DNA of 64,000 nucleotides from Pseudomonas kribbensis (GTDB taxonomy: Bacteria > Pseudomonadota > Gammaproteobacteria > Pseudomonadales > Pseudomonadaceae), in assembly GCF_003352185.1 (NCBI RefSeq), contig NZ_CP029608.1, forward strand, positions 6,180,501 through 6,244,500, written 5' to 3'. Each line of letters opens with the position of its first letter. The stretch's first letter is position 1. Shown in pieces: positions 1 to 8,194 of this stretch. Below the pieces are notes generated by a model. That model had not been told where the DNA came from. It saw only the letters and a program-made list of their open reading frames with translations, and searched no databases. A program made the position numbers and the translations under genes.

Positions 1-693
1 GTCTTCCGAGGTACGGAAGCTCTGCCATTTGGTGAATTGCGGGCCTTCGAAGTGATCTTTCAGATCCTTCAGGTCCGGCAGGCCGGTGAAGCTTTCCAGA
101 CCGAAGAATTTCGGGCCGGCAGCGGCGATGAACGGTGCGTGGGACATGCAGGATACGCTGGCCACGTACTGCATCAGTTTCACGTCCGGCGAGCTTGGGG
201 ACAGGTAGTAGTTGGCGATGATCGCGCCAACCGGCTGACCACCGAACTGGCCGTATTCAGCGGTGTAGATGTGCTTGTACAGGCCCGACTGCATCACTTC
301 CGGCGAATCTTCGAAGTCGTCCAGCAGGTCGTCCTTGGAGACGTTGAGGATTTCGATCTTGATGTTTTCGCGGAAGTTGGTGCGGTCGACCAGCAGCTGC
401 AGGCCACGCCACGACGATTCCAGCGCCTGGAAGTCCGGGTGGTGCAGGATTTCGTCCATCTGACGGCTGAGCTTGGCATCGATCTCGGCGATCATGCGGT
501 CAACCATGGCTTTCTTGACCGGCTCACCGTTGTTCTGCGGCTTGAGCAGCTCTTCGATGAACGCCGACACACCGCGCTTGGCGATGTCGTAGGCTTCGTC
601 GTCCGGCGTCAGGCGGGTTTCGGCGATGATGCTGTCGAGAATGCTGTATTCGCCGTTTTCGGCGGCGTTCTGTTGTGCTGCGCTAGTGCTCAT
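1..693 (-). CDS. tssC: T6SS contractile sheath large subunit TssC (VipB/ImpC), 3' part missing
   Basis: Large subunit of the contractile sheath of the type VI secretion machine; with TssB it forms the cytoplasmic tube that contracts to fire the Hcp-VgrG needle. The 231 residues in the window are the N-terminal half; the gene runs off the left edge. The ATG at 693 gives MSTSAAQQNAAENGEYS, then the family hallmarks FIEELLKPQ, ALESSWRGLQLLVDRT, AEYGQFGGQPVGAII and the MSHAPFIAAAGPKFFG stretch. It lies 28 bases downstream of tssB in the same direction, so tssA-tssB-tssC are probably one transcript continuing left of the window. Identification is firm; only completeness is unknown. Confidence 0.95.
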   Translation of the reverse strand, partial: MSTSAAQQNAAENGEYSILDSIIAETRLTPDDEAYDIAKRGVSAFIEELLKPQNNGEPVKKAMVDRMIAEIDAKLSRQMDEILHHPDFQALESSWRGLQLLVDRTNFRENIKIEILNVSKDDLLDDFEDSPEVMQSGLYKHIYTAEYGQFGGQPVGAIIANYYLSPSSPDVKLMQYVASVSCMSHAPFIAAAGPKFFGLESFTGLPDLKDLKDHFEGPQFTKWQSFRTSED

Positions 694-721
694 TGTGTTG
701 GCTTCCTTGGCTGCTGTGGGC

Positions 722-1225
722 TCAGGCGTCCGGGGCTGCGGCGTTCAGGCCCAGCTCACCGAGTACGCGACCGCGGGATTCGTCGTCGGCGAGCACGCCT
801 TCGATGGCTTTACGGAACGCAGGTGCGTTACCCAGCGGGCCCTTGAGGGCCACCAGCGCATCGCGCAGTTCCATCAGTTTTTTCAGCTCAGGCACTTGCT
901 CGACCAGGCTGGCCGGGTTGAAGTCCTTCATGGAGTTGACGCGCAGTTGCACGGCCAGCTCGTCGGCCTCGCCATCTTCCTGCAGACGGTTCGGCACGCT
1001 CAGCGTCAGACCCAGCTCTTGCTTGGCCAGGACTTCGTCGAAGGTCATCTTGTCGATGCTGATCGGCTTGCGATCCTCGATCTTGCGATCGTCCTTGCGG
1101 TGGGTGTAGTCACCGATTGCCAGCAGCTTCAGCGGCAGTTCAATCTCTTCCTGAGCACCGCCGGTGGCGGGTTTGAAGGTGACGTTGATGCGTTCCTTGG
1201 GGGCTACCGAGCCTTCTTTGGCCAT
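722..1225 (-). CDS. tssB: T6SS contractile sheath small subunit TssB (VipA/ImpB)
   Basis: Small sheath subunit that pairs with TssC to build the T6SS contractile tube. The product is 167 residues, the usual family length. It starts MAKEGSVAPKERINVTF and carries the family sequence LPLKLLAIGDYTHR, the RKPISIDKMTFDEV stretch and FNPASLVEQVPELKKLMELRDAL. I chose the ATG at 1225 rather than the longer frame to 1291 because a GGAGAA ribosome site precedes it and homologues begin MAKEGS. It is 32 bases from tssA and 28 from tssC in the same direction. Confidence 0.95.
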   Translation of the reverse strand: MAKEGSVAPKERINVTFKPATGGAQEEIELPLKLLAIGDYTHRKDDRKIEDRKPISIDKMTFDEVLAKQELGLTLSVPNRLQEDGEADELAVQLRVNSMKDFNPASLVEQVPELKKLMELRDALVALKGPLGNAPAFRKAIEGVLADDESRGRVLGELGLNAAAPDA

Positions 1226-1257
1226 GGCTTTTCTCCTTGCGGTTGTGGCCCTGGGGC

Positions 1258-2820
1258 CTATTCGAGTACCACTTCGAGGTCGAGGTGGCACAGCCTGCGA
1301 TAAATCTCTTCCTTGCGTTCACGTACGGCATGGTTCTGCGGCAGCAACTCGCAGCAACTGTGCAGCAGGTGCAGCACTTCCAATGCAAGATCGGGCTCCC
1401 AGGCGTGCAGGCCTGAGTCCTGTAATGTCTGATCGAGGGTTTCGAGCTGGTTCTTGGCGAGTTCGTATTTCTTGGCCAGGAAGCACAGCCGCGCGAGGGC
1501 GAACTGCCAGAAGAAGCGTTCGCGGCCGCCATGGGCGGACTGCAATCCTTGCTTGAGGATCTGCACCGCTGGCTTGAGGCCTTCCTTGCGCAGGATCGGC
1601 TGGACTTCTTCCAGGGCCTTTTCCCAGGCGGGCTGGGTTTCGACGTTCTCGGTTTCGGCCTTGCGCGGCGCGCTGGCGCTTTGCAGGTGCGGCATGACGT
1701 TGCCGGCGATCCACGCCCGGGTGGACGGATCGGCGAACGGCGCGCCGTCATGGAAACGCAGCTCGATGATGCCGGGCAGGCGCTGAATCAAAAGCGCGAA
1801 GTGGATTTCCACTTCGCGCATGGCCAGCTCGGCGTTGAGGTTCTGGAGACATTCCCAGACCATCCTCTGGCCATCGAACCAGAACGGCGCCTTCGCCAGG
1901 CTCGCCTCCAGTTCCACCAGCAGGTCGGCGTATTTGCCCTGATCGAAACGGTCCTGATACTGCTTGAGCTTGTCCACCGGAAGCCCGCGCAGCACGGTGA
2001 TCTGCTCGGCGTTGCGCTCGGGCACTGCGTCGATGGTCATCCACAGCAAGGTGCGGTTGAGGCGCAAGGCGCGCAGGTCGGTGGCCTTCTGCTTGAGCCA
2101 CCAGGCGCACAGCGGGCGGGCGCTTTCCTGCTGGGCGCGGAGGGCCTTGTGGGCCTCTTTCTCGTTGTCGATCGGCGCGCCCGGCGCCAGCAACTGGCTG
2201 GCGGCCTGTTTGACCTGTGCCACCGCCGCACCCACGACGCCGGGGGCCGGCTGGTTGTCGGCGGCGCGCTGGATCATGGTTTTCAGGCGGCGGGAGAGCG
2301 GCAGCAACAGCGGCGCGTCATCGCCCAGATGTTCGGTGCAGGCCGCGTCCAAGCCGGACAGGTGCTCGGACAACTGCCGGAACATCGGCAGCTGTTCCTT
2401 GATCGCGATGTTCTCGGTGATCACCTGCTCCAGGCGCGGCACCAGCCAGCCAATGGCGGCGGCCCGGGTACGGGGCTTGAGCGGGTGAACGTCAGCCCAG
2501 TTATTTTCCGACAAGTGGTGCAGCAAACCGAGGCCGGCGAGCAGCCCGGGGAAGGATTCACGCTGGTACAGCGACCAGGTCAGCCAGGCGCCGACACGTA
2601 GATCCTTGGATTGGGTGCGCAGCAGGTTTTCGCTGTTTTCGCGGATTTTCAGCCAGTCGACCTGCCCGCTTTCGTGCATCGACGAGGCTTTGGCCAGCTC
2701 GCTTTCCAGCGCCTCGAATTCGCTCGAGAAACGAACGTCTTCGCCCGCAAAATTCTCTTTGGAAACAGAGACTTTAGCGAGTTCGAGGTAATGGGCGGAA
2801 AGTTTGCTTGAGTAGGACAT
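1258..2820 (-). CDS. tssA: T6SS baseplate/sheath-cap protein TssA (ImpA_N, VasJ type)
   Basis: TssA proteins act in T6SS baseplate priming and sheath polymerisation. This 520-residue protein has an ImpA N-terminal domain at about residues 40-160 (SENLLRTQSKDLRVGAWLTW, GLGLLHHL, NWADVHPLKPRTRAAAIGWL). A helical middle follows, and a C-terminal TPR-like VasJ-type region contains EEVQPILRKEGLKPAVQILK. The length fits the long TssA class. It is the first gene of the leftward operon tssA-tssB-tssC. The family is certain; the exact subclass (end-capping or not) is inferred. Confidence 0.92.
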   Translation of the reverse strand: MSYSSKLSAHYLELAKVSVSKENFAGEDVRFSSEFEALESELAKASSMHESGQVDWLKIRENSENLLRTQSKDLRVGAWLTWSLYQRESFPGLLAGLGLLHHLSENNWADVHPLKPRTRAAAIGWLVPRLEQVITENIAIKEQLPMFRQLSEHLSGLDAACTEHLGDDAPLLLPLSRRLKTMIQRAADNQPAPGVVGAAVAQVKQAASQLLAPGAPIDNEKEAHKALRAQQESARPLCAWWLKQKATDLRALRLNRTLLWMTIDAVPERNAEQITVLRGLPVDKLKQYQDRFDQGKYADLLVELEASLAKAPFWFDGQRMVWECLQNLNAELAMREVEIHFALLIQRLPGIIELRFHDGAPFADPSTRAWIAGNVMPHLQSASAPRKAETENVETQPAWEKALEEVQPILRKEGLKPAVQILKQGLQSAHGGRERFFWQFALARLCFLAKKYELAKNQLETLDQTLQDSGLHAWEPDLALEVLHLLHSCCELLPQNHAVRERKEEIYRRLCHLDLEVVLE

Positions 2821-3537
2821 CCATGGCCTTTATTTGGATTACGGTCGTACGCCTATTGGAGTTGCAGCGGCGCGGGGACAGTATCGAAGAGCATTGGGGA
2901 AACTCATCCAATTGAGTGTGTGCTCTTTCAAGTGCGCGCATCGTAATCACAATGATGGCCACTAGCAAGCATCCGATTAAACAACAAGACGAACTGTTCA
3001 TTGGGGTGTGTAGGAGATCGCCCTATATGTCGCAGGGGTTTCCCTGATATCGGTTTATATTTCACATTTTCGGCCTGCTGCCCCGTAAGCATTGATCTAG
3101 AGCGCCCAGTGAAAGCCAGCAACAGTGGTGGCACGCCCGTTCCATAAATACGGATGAAAGCATGACAAAAACGGAAAAAATTTGAAGTAGGACGCTTCCG
3201 AAAATACACGCTCATCTATTAACAAATGACTGGCGACAACAGCAAACAATAAAAGTGCCATCAATTTGATGGCAATTCATATGTTGAATATTGTTGGAAT
3301 ACCTGCACAGACAGGACTATCGCAGGGTTTCCTTATCACCTTGAATCACTTTCCCACAGGCATTTCCCACAACCCTGGCGCTGTTTTACAACGCGGAATG
3401 TTCCGACTTAAACCAGGGACTCTTCTTACATAAATTTGTTTCACGCCTTGTTAGCGTGCCGGGCAATGTTCGCGTGCGCTGACCAGGGAGGGTTTCGACA
3501 TCACGCCAAATTTCCCTCTCTGCTTAAGGACAAGCGC
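2821..3537. other. Divergent intergenic region between tssA and vgrG
   Basis: This 717-base stretch separates the leftward tss operon from the rightward vgrG and should hold both promoters. It is more AT-rich than the flanking genes. Two short leftward frames here (up to 3001 and 3215) have no family hallmarks and I do not call them genes. A sigma-54-like near match, TGGCAC-N5-TTCC, lies at 3129-3143 pointing to vgrG but lacks the conserved GC of the -12 element. Nothing else is recognised. Confidence 0.6.
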
Positions 3538-6500
3538 ATGTCTGGAGCTGTCAGTTCTGCGCGCTTTACGCTGCAGATTCCCGCCGTTCGCAACGACTTC
3601 AAGGTGTTGGCTTTCGAGGGTTCCGAGGTCGTCAGCACGCTTTATGCCATCAAGGTAGAACTGGTCTGCGAGGTTCATGATTTCGACATGGAACCTTTGC
3701 TTGGTCAGCCGGCGTTCCTGCGCTTCGGACTGGATGGCGAGGGTATTCACGGGTGCATCGAGGATGTACAGGCCGGCGAGTCGGGAAAGCGCCTGTCGCA
3801 CTATGGCCTGACACTGGTTCCAGTCCTCCACTATTTGCAGTTCAGTCGCGATCAACAGATTTTCCAGAACCAGACTGTCCCGCAAATCATCACCCAAGTG
3901 CTCAAACGTCACGGCATCCTTGCCGATGCGTTCAGGTTCCATGTCCAGACCTTGCCACCACGCGCGTACTGCACCCAGTACGGTGAAAGCGATTTCGAGT
4001 TCATCCAGCGCCTGTGCGCCGAAGACGGCATCACATGGCATCACCAGCACTCGGTGGAGAGGCATTTGCTGGTGTTCACCGATGACACGGTGTTCCTGCC
4101 GACATTGCACGCAACAACCTACCGGCACGACAGCGCGATGGTGGCGGAGCACCCGGTGGTCCACCGGTTTTCCTGGCACGCCCGAACACGTACCAGCCGC
4201 GTCACCCGTCGGGACTACGACCTGAAGCGCCCGCACCTTTTGCTTGAAACCCGCTTTGTCGCCGATTTCACACCCGGACTTGAGGACTATCGCTATCCGC
4301 TGTCGATGGAGAACGAGAAGCGTGGTAAACAACTTGCCCGTCAGGCCCTGGAACGCCATCGCGCCGATTATGAAACGGCCGAGGGTCAGAGCAACCAGCC
4401 AACCCTGCGCTGTGGCCACCTGTTCGAATTGACCGAACATCCCCGCAAGCAATGCAACGGACTGTGGCAATTACTCGAAGTCACGCACACCGGGCGACAA
4501 CCTCAAGTTCTGGAGGAACACGCCACAAACGAAACCACTACTGCAGACGGTTTTACCCAGGGATATCGCAACAGCTTCCGCGCCATACCTGCCGAAGTGG
4601 TTTTCCGCCCTCCACTGCCTGCGCGCCGGCCACCGTTGGTGAGCCAGACGGCTCGGGTAACCGGGCCAAAAGGTGAAGAGATCTACTGCGATGAGTTCGG
4701 TCGCGTGAAGATCGAATTCCACTGGGACCGGGCCGAGCTGAACTGCGAACGCAGCAGTTGTTGGGTACGAGTGTCGTCGAACTGGGCCGGAAACGGTTTT
4801 GGCGCAATGACCCTTCCCCGCGTCGGAATGGAAGTCGTGGTGACCTTTCTGGAGGGCGACCCCGATCAACCACTGATTACCGGTTGCGTGATCAACAAAC
4901 TCACGCCCGCGCCTTACAAATTGCCCGAGCACAAGACCCGCACCGTGCTGCGCAGTCGCAGCTCACCCGACACCGGCGGCTACAACGAACTGACGCTTGA
5001 AGACCGTGCCGGCCAGGAACTGGTTTACCTGCGCGCCCAACGCGACATGGAGCGGCAGATCCTCCATGACAGTCGACTGGAGGTCGGACGCGATCGACGG
5101 GAAAGCATCCAGGGCAGCAGCCAGACATCTGTCGGCAAGGTCATTGCCGTCGAGGCGGGACAGCACGTGCAGATCAAGGCCGGTGCCAATGTGGTGCTGG
5201 ATGCGGGCGCCAGCATCACGCTGAAAGCGGGCGGTCATCACATCGTGATCGACGAGGGCGGGATCTTCAGCAGTACCGAGATTGTGACGGGCGGCGAGGT
5301 ATCCAGGGATGAATCTGCCAAGCGTTTTGTGTCGCAGGCCACGGGTAATCCGGCAGCGAGACAGACGAACGCCTCGCAACCCTCCCCAGAGGAAAGCGAG
5401 CTCGAAGAAGAGGAAGAAGAAGTCGAGCTGGAGGATGAAACGCCTGCCGGGATTACGTTGAGGATTGGCGTGTTTTTCGATGGAACGGGGAACAACAAGG
5501 CCAACAGCGAAACGGTCGCGGCTTGCTATGCGCCAGATGCCAATCTGGCGGAGGCAGCCGAAGAGATCCAGAAGCACTGCGCCGCCCATGGGTACGACGG
5601 GAATGGCAACTCGCCGGATAACAGTTATGGCAATGATGTGAGCAATATCGTGCGCTTGCATGAGCTGTATACGGACCATGCGTTCGAGGTACTGCCGGAG
5701 AAAACGAAACAGGCTTCCTTGCGCGTATACATCGAAGGCATTGGTACGACAGCTGATGGAGGCGATTCACTTTACACCCAGGCAACCGGCCGAGGCGAAA
5801 CGGGTGTCCTGGCTCGTGTGGAGCAGAGCCCGGAAAAAATAATGGAGCAAATTCGATCACTGATTGATAGCAACCCCAACGCGCTAATAGAAAAAATCGA
5901 GTTCGATATTTTCGGCTTCAGTCGAGGCGCCGCCGCTGCACGGCACTTCGCAAACGAAGTGCTCAAAGGCAAGCGCAGCATTCTTGCAAAGGCGCTGCCA
6001 GCGGGCTCTCCGTCTTTATCCAGTAGCTTTGACTGGGATCCACAATCCTGTATCGGCATCAATTTCATTGGTCTGTTTGATACCGTCGCGGCAATCACCA
6101 ATCCATGGTTGCTCGACTTCACGGGCGCTAACAGCAGAAATCCCGGGCTGGACTTGAAGCTGCCGGAAGGTTGCGCCAGCAAAGTGGTGCACCTGGTGGC
6201 TCGTGATGAATATCGCGAGAACTTTGCCCTTAACAGCCTGGGTGAGATTGATCTGGTATTACCCGGCGCCCACTCGGATCTGGGAGGTGGTTATCTGCCC
6301 AGAGCCAGGGAGAAACTTTTGTTGAGCAGTCCGGTCACCAGCACCATCAGCCGAAGCCACGAAGCGACCCGTAGCGCAGCTTATGTCGCTGCCGAAAAGG
6401 AGGCGTTTGCCTGGTATACGAAAGGCGTCATCGAAGATGACGCTCCAGGCAATCAACTGCGGGTTGCACTCTGGGAGACCCCTGTAATTCAACGATTGGA

Positions 6501-6897
6501 AAGGGGCAGATCCACACCGGATCCCCAGAAGCGGGTTTATGCTGCGGCCATGATTGAACGCCCGGTACACGGTGAGTTGTCGCTGGTGTATTTACGCATC
6601 ATGCGTGAGCTGGGGGTCAGACATGGTGTGCCATTTGAAGCGATTGATAAAAACGATTCAAAACTTTCGCTGCCTGAGGAACTGATCCCGATCCACACCA
6701 AGCTTGAGGCTTATGCGCTTGGAAATTCATCCGTTGAGGGACTGACCATCAAAGAACGGGCTTTGTTACGCAGTCGCTATATCCATCTTTCTGCGCACTG
6801 GAATGCAGCCAAAGATTTCAACAACAGCGACTGGAGCGTTGTTTTTATCAACCGCCCAACAAAGAACAAACAACGAGTGGTGCACCCCCATGAATAA
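3538..6897 (+). CDS. vgrG: Evolved VgrG spike with C-terminal DUF2235 (Tle1-like) lipase domain
   Basis: A T6SS needle-tip protein carrying its own effector, 1,119 residues. Residues 1 to about 600 are the VgrG trimer: a gp27-like base (FTLQIPAVRNDFKVLAFEG, YGESDFEFIQRLCAEDGI), an OB fold (DEFGRVKIEFHWDR, WVRVSSNWAGNGFG, PRVGMEVVVTFLEGDPDQP) and a gp5-like beta needle ending near ASITLKAGGHHIVIDEGG. A very acidic linker at about 617-636 leads to a DUF2235 alpha/beta-hydrolase from about residue 640 (GVFFDGTGNN). Likely catalytic residues are Ser795 in GFSRG, Asp848 in GLFDTV and His912 in AHSDLGGGY. DUF2235 is the domain of Tle1 phospholipase effectors, so membrane-lipid hydrolysis in rival cells is inferred. 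The ATG at 3538 (MSGAVSS) is preferred to upstream in-frame starts because it fits the VgrG N-terminus. The stop overlaps the next gene. Confidence 0.9.
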   Translation: MSGAVSSARFTLQIPAVRNDFKVLAFEGSEVVSTLYAIKVELVCEVHDFDMEPLLGQPAFLRFGLDGEGIHGCIEDVQAGESGKRLSHYGLTLVPVLHYLQFSRDQQIFQNQTVPQIITQVLKRHGILADAFRFHVQTLPPRAYCTQYGESDFEFIQRLCAEDGITWHHQHSVERHLLVFTDDTVFLPTLHATTYRHDSAMVAEHPVVHRFSWHARTRTSRVTRRDYDLKRPHLLLETRFVADFTPGLEDYRYPLSMENEKRGKQLARQALERHRADYETAEGQSNQPTLRCGHLFELTEHPRKQCNGLWQLLEVTHTGRQPQVLEEHATNETTTADGFTQGYRNSFRAIPAEVVFRPPLPARRPPLVSQTARVTGPKGEEIYCDEFGRVKIEFHWDRAELNCERSSCWVRVSSNWAGNGFGAMTLPRVGMEVVVTFLEGDPDQPLITGCVINKLTPAPYKLPEHKTRTVLRSRSSPDTGGYNELTLEDRAGQELVYLRAQRDMERQILHDSRLEVGRDRRESIQGSSQTSVGKVIAVEAGQHVQIKAGANVVLDAGASITLKAGGHHIVIDEGGIFSSTEIVTGGEVSRDESAKRFVSQATGNPAARQTNASQPSPEESELEEEEEEVELEDETPAGITLRIGVFFDGTGNNKANSETVAACYAPDANLAEAAEEIQKHCAAHGYDGNGNSPDNSYGNDVSNIVRLHELYTDHAFEVLPEKTKQASLRVYIEGIGTTADGGDSLYTQATGRGETGVLARVEQSPEKIMEQIRSLIDSNPNALIEKIEFDIFGFSRGAAAARHFANEVLKGKRSILAKALPAGSPSLSSSFDWDPQSCIGINFIGLFDTVAAITNPWLLDFTGANSRNPGLDLKLPEGCASKVVHLVARDEYRENFALNSLGEIDLVLPGAHSDLGGGYLPRAREKLLLSSPVTSTISRSHEATRSAAYVAAEKEAFAWYTKGVIEDDAPGNQLRVALWETPVIQRLERGRSTPDPQKRVYAAAMIERPVHGELSLVYLRIMRELGVRHGVPFEAIDKNDSKLSLPEELIPIHTKLEAYALGNSSVEGLTIKERALLRSRYIHLSAHWNAAKDFNNSDWSVVFINRPTKNKQRVVHPHE

Positions 6898-7558
6898 ATT
6901 CACTCGGCCCGTCAAAAAACACACGGGGTTCGTCTTCGGATTGCTGTTGGTGCTTTGCACTCAAAGTCATGCACAACCGATCACCAAACGGCCTTGGTAT
7001 CTCGGCTTCGGAGCACCTGCCTACATGGAGGTCTGGATTGAAACGGCAGACGTGGTGGATATACGTGAACGTGTGTTCAAACGCGCCGGCGCCGGGATTG
7101 TCTCGGTAAACACCCCAGCCGACAACAAGGGCAAGCCTGCGGGCTGGCCAGAAAACCCCGGTAGCGGCTCGGGGCGTCACGTCACCGGAGCCGATCTCCC
7201 CCGTTTGATCTATGTGCGTTGGCAATCCTTGGCAGAGCCTCAAACCTATGAGGCCTACATTGTGATTCCCGAATCTGCGCGGGAAATCATGCACAAACCG
7301 GAAAAGGCGTACTGCAGACTGGATGGTAAATGGATCACGGATTACCGCGACCGCGTAACTATTGGCTTGGCGCCCGGGGGAATTGCCAAGGTGTGGCTGA
7401 GGGGGCCGTGCTTGAAGCCAGTAGAAATTACCCGAGTCGAAGGAACTATCAATCCCAAAGGTCCCTATGACGGTAAATCCGGAGGTAAACATCGACCTCT
7501 CAAAGACGCATCCAAAACCTACATCGAAAAATACGGCATCCCCTTCGGGAGCTGGTAA
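6890..7558 (+). CDS. DUF2931-like exported protein, putative immunity to the VgrG lipase
   Basis: The 222-residue product starts MNKFTRPVKKHTGFVFG and has a signal peptide with hydrophobic core (FGLLLVLCTQSHA), probably cleaved after AHA-like SHA. The mature part shows WYLGFGAPAYMEVWIETADVVD and LPRLIYVRWQSLAEPQTYEA, which I associate with DUF2931. That family is common beside T6SS lipase effectors. The ATG at 6890 lies inside the vgrG 3' end (8-base overlap), so the two are translationally coupled, as expected for an effector-immunity pair. A periplasmic location would match protection against a lipase delivered there. The family name is recalled by eye; the immunity role is inferred from position. 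Confidence 0.7.
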   Translation: MNKFTRPVKKHTGFVFGLLLVLCTQSHAQPITKRPWYLGFGAPAYMEVWIETADVVDIRERVFKRAGAGIVSVNTPADNKGKPAGWPENPGSGSGRHVTGADLPRLIYVRWQSLAEPQTYEAYIVIPESAREIMHKPEKAYCRLDGKWITDYRDRVTIGLAPGGIAKVWLRGPCLKPVEITRVEGTINPKGPYDGKSGGKHRPLKDASKTYIEKYGIPFGSW

Positions 7559-7645
7559 GGCATCACAAACACCCTCCAGTCACTTGCCATGTGCAATCGC
7601 TGCACAAAGGGATTTGTAAGCAATAAAGGGAGCGTTAAAAGCATC

Positions 7646-8041
7646 ATGAGCGGTAGACACAATAAACAATCAATATCGGGGATTGGATGCGCACTGGTTG
7701 TCATGTTGACGCTCACAACCAGCACCTCTGTTCGAGCGGAAGGCTGCGTTGGTATTGGATGCCTGGTGAACGGTGGTCCCCTGGAGTTCTCAATGCTGAC
7801 GGGTATCGGCTTGCTTTTCACAGTGGCGGGACCGTTCATTTCAACTTCGGAAGCCAGTGCAAACAAATCCTCGAAACATTACACCCAGGCCCTGATTGAC
7901 GATGCAGCTACACATCTGGCGACGGAGGGCGAATACGAAAGCCCCATACTCGAGTCCGAGTGGCGTAAATACCTGAAATCCTATGGGCACCAGCCAAGCA
8001 AGAACGAGTTTGCCAAGATGGTATTGGCTACCTATGGGTGA
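7646..8041 (+). CDS. Small exported protein of unknown function, possibly DUF2388-like
   Basis: The 131-residue product starting MSGRHNKQSISG has a signal sequence (CALVVMLTLTTSTSVRA). A short Cys-containing segment (EGCVGIGCL), a hydrophobic stretch (FSMLTGIGLLFTVAGPFI) and a charged tail (YTQALIDDAATHLATEGEY, SPILESEWRKYL) follow. The DDAATHLATEGEY pattern weakly recalls DUF2388 proteins of Pseudomonas; I am not confident of that. It follows the putative immunity gene by 87 bases in the same direction and may be a third member of the effector island. An in-frame start at 7589 would extend it by 19 residues but spoil the signal peptide. Confidence 0.6.
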   Translation: MSGRHNKQSISGIGCALVVMLTLTTSTSVRAEGCVGIGCLVNGGPLEFSMLTGIGLLFTVAGPFISTSEASANKSSKHYTQALIDDAATHLATEGEYESPILESEWRKYLKSYGHQPSKNEFAKMVLATYG

Positions 8042-8194
8042 ACTGCTAAAAGCAGTATCTGCGGTCACCCGATTATCGAGCGCCGTCTACCGGTAGCAGC
8101 GACAGCTGATCGGTGGTGCATGTTCTGGATGACGCCGATCAGCTTCGCTGCACCGATTTTCTTTCACATGACCCGGTATATCTTCTCTACCTGA

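Noticed and set aside
3129..3143. Sigma-54-like promoter TGGCAC-N5-TTCC before vgrG
   Set aside because: The -12 element lacks the essential GC (TTCC instead of TTGC), so one near match is not enough to call it.
2928..3215. Short leftward frame in the tssA-vgrG gap
   Set aside because: No ribosome site, no motif and AT-rich sequence giving random residues.
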